Shown here one piece after another: positions 5,425 to 9,510 of a stretch of DNA of 9,510 bases (within the stretch, counting starts at the first letter, position 1; every line of letters starts with the position of its first letter). The notes beneath the pieces were generated by a model. The model did not search any database, was not told the DNA's origin, and saw only the letters and a program-made list of their open reading frames with translations. The stretch is from Candidatus Woesearchaeota archaeon (GTDB lineage Archaea > Nanobdellota > Nanobdellia > Woesearchaeales > WJKL01). The stretch covers positions 1-9,510 of the forward strand of contig JAHWIR010000018.1 in the NCBI GenBank assembly GCA_019322435.1. Direction: 5' to 3'. A program made the translations under genes and the position numbers.

Positions 5425-5447
5425 CATCAATGTTTTCTAAAGCTAAA

Positions 5448-5657
5448 ATGGAACAAGAATGTCTGGATGATAGCTTAGCAGGGATAAAAGAGTTTCGCAT
5501 TAAAGATGAGCATAAATATATTGGGAACTGGGTAGCTGTTCCTTCGACTAATGGAGTAGTAAGTGCAGTAGCTTATGGTAAAGACCCGCATGGGGTTGGC
5601 AGAGAAGCTCGTGAAAAGGGTGTTAAGGACTATACTATAGTTTACATAGGCAAATAA
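5448..5657 (+). CDS. Small DUF5678-like protein
   Basis: A 69-residue protein (75 if started at the ATG at 5430). The core reads GNWVAVPSTNGVVSAVAYGKD, then EAREKGVKDYTIVYIG. This follows the pattern of DUF5678: a W-V-A strand, a short turn, a V-x-A-x-G-K-D strand, a helix with basic and Glu residues ending in KKG or EKG, and a final hydrophobic strand. DUF5678 proteins are small and common in archaea, with no established function; the match is from memory of the pattern, not a search. The TATA spacing favours 5448. The gene converges on the eS17-Alba operon, ending 23 bp from the small membrane-protein gene. Confidence 0.65.
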   Translation: MEQECLDDSLAGIKEFRIKDEHKYIGNWVAVPSTNGVVSAVAYGKDPHGVGREAREKGVKDYTIVYIGK

Positions 5658-5680
5658 ATTATAAAAAACAAAAGAAAGAA
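5656..5680 (-). terminator. U-rich tract ending the eS17-Alba operon
   Basis: Directly after the TAA of the small membrane-protein gene, the minus strand is strongly T-rich over 25 bases (TTCTTTCTTTTG, then TTTTTT). No hairpin precedes it. U-rich tracts of this kind are where archaeal polymerase stops, aided by FttA. Confidence 0.55.
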
Positions 5681-5818
5681 TTACTTCTTAAAAGGATGCT
5701 TACCTTCTCCTACCCATAGGTATTGGTCATCAGTTCCTGTTGCTTTTTTGTTTTTTAGGAAATAGACTGCTGAGATTGCAATCCATACCATAGCTAAAAC
5801 TGCTAAAGATTCTAACAT
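5681..5818 (-). CDS. Small single-span membrane protein after alba
   Basis: A 45-residue ORF downstream of alba. It begins MLESLAVLAMVWIAISAVYF, which is one hydrophobic helix (about residues 5-21). A basic KNKK and a charged soluble tail with WVGEGKHPFKK follow. By the positive-inside rule the tail should face the cytoplasm. The ATG at 5816-5818 has a GGGGG ribosome-binding site (5827-5831) eight bases upstream. The in-frame ATG at 5822-5824 would add two residues but is only two bases from that site. It starts 20 bp after the alba stop, so it is the third gene of an eS17-alba operon. Ribosome-binding site, spacing, a clean TM helix and the U-tract after the stop all support a real gene. I do not recognise the family. 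Confidence 0.7.
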   Translation of the reverse strand: MLESLAVLAMVWIAISAVYFLKNKKATGTDDQYLWVGEGKHPFKK

Positions 5819-5838
5819 TTGCATTGCCCCCTTAAGAT

Positions 5839-6168
5839 TTATTTCTTTGCTAAAGTAATCTCTATGATGGAAACTCTCACTTGTTTTCCTTCTTTGTTCT
5901 GGAACTCTTCGCTGTCAATCCTTATGTCTTTTACTGCTACTGTGCTTTCCAGGAATCTTTTTGCTGCTACTTCTGATACATCTACTGCTCTGCTTATGAA
6001 TTTTCCTCTTGCTTTTACAATCACTTCATCTGCGTTCTTTGTTGTGAACTGCATGACTACAGCTGTTACATAGTTCATGAATGGTTTTCCACCAACAAAG
6101 ATAGAATTGTCGTTTGCGTCTCTTTTTGGTTTTTCTTCTGCAGCTTCTGGTTTTGTTTCTTCTGGCAT
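5839..6168 (-). CDS. albA: Alba family DNA/RNA-binding protein
   Basis: Alba is a small dimeric chromatin protein of archaea that also binds RNA. This 109-residue copy has an acidic/basic N-terminal tail of about 20 residues rich in Glu, Lys and Ala, then the Alba fold. IFVGGKPFMNY is the DNA-contact loop, VIVKARGKFISRAVDV is the central strand and helix, and RVSIIEITLAKK is the C-terminal strand. In Sulfolobus Alba the loop reads GKKPVMN, with the first Lys (K16) being the acetylated one; here that position is Gly, while the second Lys is kept (K28). The ATG at 6166-6168 has a strong GGGGGTG ribosome-binding site. It lies 21 bp after the eS17 stop and should share its transcript. Confidence 0.95.
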   Translation of the reverse strand: MPEETKPEAAEEKPKRDANDNSIFVGGKPFMNYVTAVVMQFTTKNADEVIVKARGKFISRAVDVSEVAAKRFLESTVAVKDIRIDSEEFQNKEGKQVRVSIIEITLAKK

Positions 6169-6189
6169 TTACATGCACCCCCAAGTAAT

Positions 6190-6381
6190 TTACTCTTGTT
6201 TTTGTTTTACTAATCTAGTCACGTAACCTGCAATGATATTCCTGATCTTCTTGCTAGGAATATCTGCAAATCCATCTACTAATTGCTTGTTCTCTTCAAA
6301 GTTATCTTTAAGTTCGTCTCTATGTCTCTTGAAAATACTCAATGAAATTCTCTTAATCAATTTTGTCTTTATTCTTCCCAT
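6190..6381 (-). CDS. rps17e: Small ribosomal subunit protein eS17
   Basis: eS17 is a component of the archaeal and eukaryotic small ribosomal subunit with no bacterial counterpart. The 63-residue length is normal for the archaeal form. Recognisable features are the opening MGRIKTKLIKRIS, the central DNFEENKQLVDGFADIPSKK and the near-terminal IRNIIAGYVTRLVKQ. The ATG at 6379-6381 is preceded by AGAGGG, a usable ribosome-binding site. A TATA box at 6421-6428 predicts a leader of about 17 nt. It is the first gene of an operon with alba and the small membrane protein. The same AGAGGGTAAA sequence occurs again, inverted, upstream of the TATA box. Confidence 0.95.
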   Translation of the reverse strand: MGRIKTKLIKRISLSIFKRHRDELKDNFEENKQLVDGFADIPSKKIRNIIAGYVTRLVKQKQE

Positions 6382-6383
6382 AG

Positions 6384-6449
6384 TTTACCCTCTGTGAGTA
6401 GTTTTAGAATGAAAATATGGTTTATAAAGGTTTCTAAAAAGAGGGTAAA
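6384..6449. repeat. 10-bp perfect inverted repeat flanking the eS17 TATA box
   Basis: TTTACCCTCT at 6384-6393 and its exact reverse complement AGAGGGTAAA at 6440-6449 flank the palindromic TATA box TTTATAAA (6421-6428). The eS17-proximal arm includes the eS17 ribosome-binding site. The distal arm lies upstream of the predicted eS17 start site, so only one arm would be in the eS17 mRNA. A DNA operator is the simplest reading; coincidence cannot be excluded. Confidence 0.5.
6421..6428 (-). promoter_or_regulatory. TATA box of the eS17-Alba operon
   Basis: TTTATAAA, identical on both strands, predicts a minus-strand start near 6396-6399 and a short leader holding the AGAGGG ribosome-binding site. 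Being symmetrical it could also fire toward the divergent EF-like gene. Confidence 0.55.
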
Positions 6450-6459
6450 ATCAAAAGAA

Positions 6460-6467
6460 TTAAATAA
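6460..6467 (+). promoter_or_regulatory. Possible TATA box of the EF-like gene
   Basis: TTAAATAA within an AT-rich stretch predicts a start near 6490 and a leader of about 20 nt holding GGGGTGA (6496-6502), the ribosome-binding site for the ATG at 6511. TTTAAA (6477-6482) is an alternative but would place the start site after the ribosome-binding site. Confidence 0.4.
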
Positions 6468-6510
6468 TATAAGCCTTTAAAACAGCATATATCACGGGGT
6501 GAATTGCTAT

Positions 6511-6765
6511 ATGGCAAAAAAACAAATTGGTAAGGTTACGCATTTCTTTGACAAGATAAGCGTAGCTATAATTGAACTAACTCTTGGATTGAAGAAAGGA
6601 GACAAGATAAGCATTGAAGGGCATGATAAAGTAGTTGAGCAGACTGTTGATAGCATGCAGATTGAGCATAAAGCAGTTGAAAAAGCTAAGAAAGGAGATG
6701 CTATTGGTGTGAAAACAGCAGAGCCTGTTAAAGAGAACGATAAAGTGTTTAAGGTTACAGAATAA
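6511..6765 (+). CDS. Stand-alone elongation-factor-like beta-barrel protein (EF-Tu domain-2-like)
   Basis: An 84-residue protein of the archaeal group usually annotated as translation elongation factor-like. It is a single beta-barrel resembling domain 2 of EF-Tu/EF-1A, with no GTPase domain. Typical features are IGKVTHFFDKISVAIIEL, GLKKGDKISIEGH, the signature SMQIEHKAVEKAKKGDAIG and a closing strand NDKVFKV. Its role is not established; by fold it may touch the ribosome or an RNA-modification complex. The ATG at 6511 has a strong GGGGTGA ribosome-binding site 8 bases upstream; a GTG at 6499 overlaps that site and is unlikely to be used. It diverges from eS17 and converges on argS, ending 22 bp from it. 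Confidence 0.88.
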   Translation: MAKKQIGKVTHFFDKISVAIIELTLGLKKGDKISIEGHDKVVEQTVDSMQIEHKAVEKAKKGDAIGVKTAEPVKENDKVFKVTE

Positions 6766-6767
6766 GC

Positions 6768-6789
6768 TTCTTCTTTTTTTGTTATTTTT
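6768..6789 (+). terminator. T-rich tract after the EF-like gene
   Basis: Three bases after the plus-strand stop, the DNA reads TTCTTCTTTTTTTG and then TTATTTTTA, with no preceding hairpin. This matches a U-tract archaeal terminator and runs into the 3' end of the opposing argS gene. Confidence 0.55.
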
Positions 6790-8476
6790 ACATAGCTTCA
6801 GGCGCTTCAATGCCTAACAGATTTAATCCATTCTTTAAAACTTGCTGCACTGCTAGAATTAGATTTAATCTTGCTTTTTTAGTGTCTTCATCTGACTGCA
6901 GGATAGGGCAGGCATGGTAGAATTCATTGAATGCTTGTGCCAAGTCAAGTAGGTAACGTGCAAACAGGTGAGGTCTGTAGGATTCTGCTGCTTGTTCTAT
7001 TATTTCTGGGAATTTTGTTAATAGGAAAACTAGTTTTGCATCTTCATCCGTATTCAATACAGAAGGTTTAATTTCATTGGTTACTTTTTTATTGTGTTTT
7101 TTTAGGATTGAGGAGATTCTTGCATGTGCGTATTGGATATAAGGGCCTGTTTCTCCTTCAAAAGAGATTGCTTCTTTTGGATCATAGGTGATAGGAGTTA
7201 CATTATCGAATTTTTGCATGTAGAATTTTATTGCTCCTAAAGCAATGATTTCAGCTCTTTTATCAATTTCTTTTTCTGAGAGGTCTTTGTGTCTTTTCTT
7301 GATTTCTTTTTTAGCTAGTTCTGTCATTTCTTCAATTAAATCATCTGCTTCTATTATTATTCCTTCTCTGCTTTTCATTTTTCCTTCTGGAAGGAAAACC
7401 ATTCCATAGCTTAGATGATGGCATTTTTTTGCGAATTTGAATTTTAACAGCTCTAGTATTTTGAATAACTGCCTGAAATGATTATCTTGTTCTGATGCAA
7501 CTACATAGATCATTCTGTCCATTTTGAAATCCTCATATCTTAGTTTTGCCAAGTAGATGTCTTGCGTCATGTACAGAGAAGTTCCATCTGATTTTATGAG
7601 GATTTTATTTGGAAGTTTGTATTTTTCTAAAGGAGCCATTATTGCTCCTTCTTCTTTTTTGAAGAGTCCTTTTTTTAGTCCTTCCATTACTGTGTCTTTT
7701 GCTTTTTTATAGAAATCTGATTCATTGTATTCTTTGTCAAAGCTGATTCCGAATTTTTTGTATGTTTCTTTATAGCCTTGATAAACCCATTTCATTAATT
7801 TTTTCCATAAATCAATTGTTTCTTTATCTCCTTGCTCCCATTTTTTTACTAGGTCTGTTGCTTCTTTTTCTAGTTCTGGATTTTGCTTTTCTGCTTTTTT
7901 GAATTCAACATAGCATTTTCCTATGAACTTATCCGGCTTTGTATCAGGCTCTTTTCCATCAAAGAATTTTTTATAGCCCAGCATTGCTTCTGAAACTCCA
8001 ACACCTCTATCATTGTTTATGTTTACTTTTATAACTTCATAACCATTGAAATTTAATATATTGATTAATGCTAATCCTAATGCTCCATTTCTTAGATGGC
8101 CTAGATGAAGGCTTTTATTTGTATTTGGTCCTAAATACTCAACCATAACTTTCTCAGTTTTCTTTTTTCCTTTGCCATATTCTTCTTTTTCTTTTAGAAT
8201 CTGTTTTATTGTATTGGAAGCTAATGCTTGTTTATTAATGAAAAAGTTAAGATAAGGGCCGACTTCTCTTATCTCTTTTATTAGCTTTGTCGGCTTTAGA
8301 GTTTTAGCCAAGTTCATAGCAATCTCTATTGGATTTTTCTTGAAGTCTTTTGACAGTTGAAAGCAAGGAAAAGCATAATCTCCTAAAACTGGATCTGGCG
8401 GGATTTCTAAGTTAATTTCTTTAAGTTTTGTTTCTTTTTTCAGCAGTTCAATTATCTCTTGTTTTGCTTTGTTCAT
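6788..8476 (-). CDS. argS: Arginyl-tRNA synthetase
   Basis: Charges tRNA-Arg with arginine; class Ia synthetase that needs tRNA for activation. It has 562 residues, the usual length. An N-terminal Add-1 (tRNA D-loop-binding) domain covers about 1-85. The catalytic domain has the signature LGPNTNKSLHLGHLRNG, with HLGH at 124-127 (HIGH motif), NNDRGVGVSEAMLGY near 154-168, and SDGTSLYMTQDI near 296-307. The KMSKS loop is GKMKSREG (365-372), a degenerate form common in this family. The C-terminal DALR anticodon-binding domain covers about 440-562 and ends LLGIEAPEAM, the conserved C-terminus. It should be functional. The ATG at 8474-8476 lies 23 bases from a TATA box with no Shine-Dalgarno, so it is probably leaderless. 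It converges on the EF-like gene and diverges from the two-motif zinc protein. Confidence 0.97.
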   Translation of the reverse strand: MNKAKQEIIELLKKETKLKEINLEIPPDPVLGDYAFPCFQLSKDFKKNPIEIAMNLAKTLKPTKLIKEIREVGPYLNFFINKQALASNTIKQILKEKEEYGKGKKKTEKVMVEYLGPNTNKSLHLGHLRNGALGLALINILNFNGYEVIKVNINNDRGVGVSEAMLGYKKFFDGKEPDTKPDKFIGKCYVEFKKAEKQNPELEKEATDLVKKWEQGDKETIDLWKKLMKWVYQGYKETYKKFGISFDKEYNESDFYKKAKDTVMEGLKKGLFKKEEGAIMAPLEKYKLPNKILIKSDGTSLYMTQDIYLAKLRYEDFKMDRMIYVVASEQDNHFRQLFKILELLKFKFAKKCHHLSYGMVFLPEGKMKSREGIIIEADDLIEEMTELAKKEIKKRHKDLSEKEIDKRAEIIALGAIKFYMQKFDNVTPITYDPKEAISFEGETGPYIQYAHARISSILKKHNKKVTNEIKPSVLNTDEDAKLVFLLTKFPEIIEQAAESYRPHLFARYLLDLAQAFNEFYHACPILQSDEDTKKARLNLILAVQQVLKNGLNLLGIEAPEAM

Positions 8477-8498
8477 AGAAGAAAGATTAGAATTATGG

Positions 8499-8506
8499 TA
8501 TATAAT
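8499..8506 (-). promoter_or_regulatory. TATA box of argS
   Basis: ATTATATA on the minus strand, 23 bases from the A of the argS ATG. It shares a 79-bp divergent promoter region with the gene at 8556; the two TATA boxes are about 20 bp apart. Confidence 0.6.
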
Positions 8507-8525
8507 TGTTTTGATTTAGTGAAGG

Positions 8526-8533
8526 TTTAAATA
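8526..8533 (+). promoter_or_regulatory. TATA box of the two-zinc-motif gene
   Basis: TTTAAATA on the plus strand, 23 bases before the ATG at 8556. It fits a leaderless message from the ATG, and does not fit the TTG at 8544, which would lie upstream of the predicted start site. Confidence 0.6.
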
Positions 8534-8555
8534 TATTCTTAATTTGTATAAACAT

Positions 8556-9041
8556 ATGGGATTGTGTGATAAAATATCTAAGGAGGATATTGAAACTTTT
8601 GCTGAGATGATGGTCTGCTTAGAGTATGAGCATGATGCGCAGGCTGGAGAAAATATGGAAAAACTTTCTAAATATGGGAATGACATTAAAGATATCCAAC
8701 AAAATATGTTGGAGCATATCAGTGAATGCAAACCTTGTAATAATCATTATCAAGAAAGCTATGAAAGCAATACAAGATTCTTTAGGTTTTTATGGAGAAA
8801 TTTTAATACACCTGAAAATCTGTCTGCTATTACATCTAATAAGAAATGGAATCTAGAGCATAGTATTTTTGAAGATCCAAAGGGATTAAAAGATTATATA
8901 TTCACAAAAGCTTTAGCAGAAAACAGAGAATCAGAATTCAAAGAGAATGATGCTTTTGAGGAGCATATCAAAGCTTGCGAGTGCTGCCAGGAAAAATATA
9001 GATTGAATTTAAAGCATATTTCTAAACATTCTAAAAATTAA
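8556..9041 (+). CDS. Protein with two anti-sigma-like H-x3-C-x2-C motifs
   Basis: A 161-residue soluble protein built as an apparent duplication. Each half has a helical segment that ends in a putative zinc motif: EHISECKPC (H54, C58, C61) and EHIKACECC (H137, C141, C144). The spacing is the one found in bacterial zinc-binding anti-sigma domains (ZAS, zf-HC2), and each motif is preceded by an acidic helix, as in that fold. The middle (about 70-115) is aromatic and basic (TRFFRFLWRNF) with no membrane span. Archaea have no sigma factors, so a different protein-binding or regulatory role is likely; I do not know it. The ATG at 8556 is chosen by TATA spacing over a TTG at 8544. It diverges from argS and overlaps the converging B3/B4 gene by 11 bp. 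Confidence 0.75.
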   Translation: MGLCDKISKEDIETFAEMMVCLEYEHDAQAGENMEKLSKYGNDIKDIQQNMLEHISECKPCNNHYQESYESNTRFFRFLWRNFNTPENLSAITSNKKWNLEHSIFEDPKGLKDYIFTKALAENRESEFKENDAFEEHIKACECCQEKYRLNLKHISKHSKN

Positions 9042-9510
9042 TCTCAGGATTGTTCTTATCCAAGAAATAAATATTTGTTTCTTTTGGCTGGCAGAACATG
9101 CCTAATAAATCAATAATGTCTCTTAAGATTTCTTTGATTTTTGTTTTGTTTATTGGAGGCAGGGCATCAATGTAGTAGATTATGTTTTTAGAAGTCTGTT
9201 CAATCTTTGCCTTGTCTGAATCTCTCCAGTTCCATCTTCTGCAGAGAACCTCTTTTGAGTCTTTGTAGATGACTTCTCCTTTGTCTGGAGATTCTTTTTC
9301 TTTTGTGCCTAATGGGATGAATGTCTCTTTGCCTGTTGCGATAGCTAGGGAGATATTGCCTTGGATCTTATCTAAATCCTGGACACCCATTGGAACAAGA
9401 TGTTTTAATGAAAGATAATTGGATATGTCAACTGCTTTATTGATTCTTGGTGTGGCTCTGCCTTTTAGGATGTTTCTCATCAATGCTTCAACAGAGCAAT
9501 TGTATGAAGA
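9031..9510 (-). CDS. Solo B3/B4-domain protein (PheRS beta editing-like), 5' end beyond window
   Basis: About 159 C-terminal residues are present; the reading frame is open to the right edge, so the start lies outside. The sequence matches the B3/B4 (tRNA-binding/editing-like) domain of the PheRS beta chain as found in stand-alone proteins: EALMRNILKGRATPRINKAV, then DISNYLSLKHLVPMGVQDLD, and the closing signature GEVIYKD with EVLCRRWNWRDSD. PheRS beta uses this domain to remove mis-charged Tyr. Stand-alone forms are thought to act in trans on mis-acylated tRNA, but substrate assignment here would be a guess. The in-frame TTG and ATG at 9478-9483 are internal, because conserved residues (SSYNCSVEAL) continue upstream. 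It ends in TAG and overlaps the converging zinc-motif gene by 11 bp. Confidence 0.85.
   Translation of the reverse strand, partial: SSYNCSVEALMRNILKGRATPRINKAVDISNYLSLKHLVPMGVQDLDKIQGNISLAIATGKETFIPLGTKEKESPDKGEVIYKDSKEVLCRRWNWRDSDKAKIEQTSKNIIYYIDALPPINKTKIKEILRDIIDLLGMFCQPKETNIYFLDKNNPEINF

Noticed and set aside
6577..6810. Minus-strand 77-codon ORF opposite the EF-like gene
   Set aside because: It is a shadow of the EF-like gene running into the end of argS; no start signals.
8516..8856. Minus- and plus-frame ORFs overlapping the two-zinc-motif gene
   Set aside because: The plus frame from 8556 has the promoter, sensible composition and duplicated zinc motifs; the other frames have none.
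1..9510. CRISPR array, insertion sequence, rRNA or prophage
   Set aside because: No regularly spaced repeats, transposase or phage genes, or rRNA segments were found on reading both strands.

Overview
The window looks like a chromosomal segment from an AT-rich archaeon with small, tightly packed genes. The archaeal assignment rests on several genes: an FttA/aCPSF1-type beta-CASP ribonuclease, an archaeal 20S proteasome beta subunit, an archaeal/eukaryal-type ProRS with a C-terminal zinc domain, ribosomal protein eS17, Alba, a stand-alone EF-Tu domain-2-like protein, and archaeal promoters (TATA boxes, many leaderless ORFs, GGTGA-type Shine-Dalgarno sites before internal operon genes). The many short orphan proteins suggest a DPANN-type lineage (for example Woesearchaeales or Pacearchaeales). 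That placement is an inference, because no rRNA is present.

Layout. Minus strand, 1-4473: proS (4473-3034) is followed by a lysine-rich orphan gene (2967-2431). Next comes a two-gene orphan operon (2304-1897 and 1884-1537), then psmB (1446-811), then the 5' part of fttA (738-1, running off the left edge). Region 4474-5272: a small plus-strand orphan (4555-4866) converges on, and overlaps at its tail with, a minus-strand orphan (5206-4826). tRNA-Arg(TCG) (5344-5273, minus) lies just upstream of that minus orphan. A DUF5678-like gene (5448-5657, plus) converges on a minus-strand operon of eS17 (6381-6190), Alba (6168-5839) and a 45-aa single-span membrane protein (5818-5681). Divergent to eS17 is the EF-Tu domain-2-like gene (6511-6765, plus), which converges on argS (8476-6788, minus). 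Divergent to argS is a protein with two H-x3-C-x2-C motifs (8556-9041, plus), which converges on a solo B3/B4-domain protein (9510-9031, minus, cut by the right edge).

Most recognised genes are information-processing or proteostasis functions: two aminoacyl-tRNA synthetases, one cognate tRNA (Arg), a possible tRNA-editing domain, a ribosomal protein, a nucleoid/RNA-binding protein, the transcription termination nuclease and the proteasome. The psmB-fttA adjacency also occurs in other archaea as I recall it (for example Methanothermobacter).

The most interesting points are: (1) the fttA body is one frame away from its only plausible ATG, and the two frames meet exactly at a phased A-AAA-AAG slippery heptamer; (2) TATA-to-ATG spacing is very uniform, implying leaderless mRNAs and allowing several starts to be corrected; (3) 11 bp of the tRNA-Arg 3' end are duplicated 20 bp downstream; (4) a tandem anti-sigma-like zinc motif protein occurs in what appears to be an archaeon; (5) a small membrane-protein gene follows alba; (6) a 10-bp inverted repeat flanks the eS17 TATA box. 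No mobile element, CRISPR array or integrase is visible, and no stretch over 300 bases lacks a gene.
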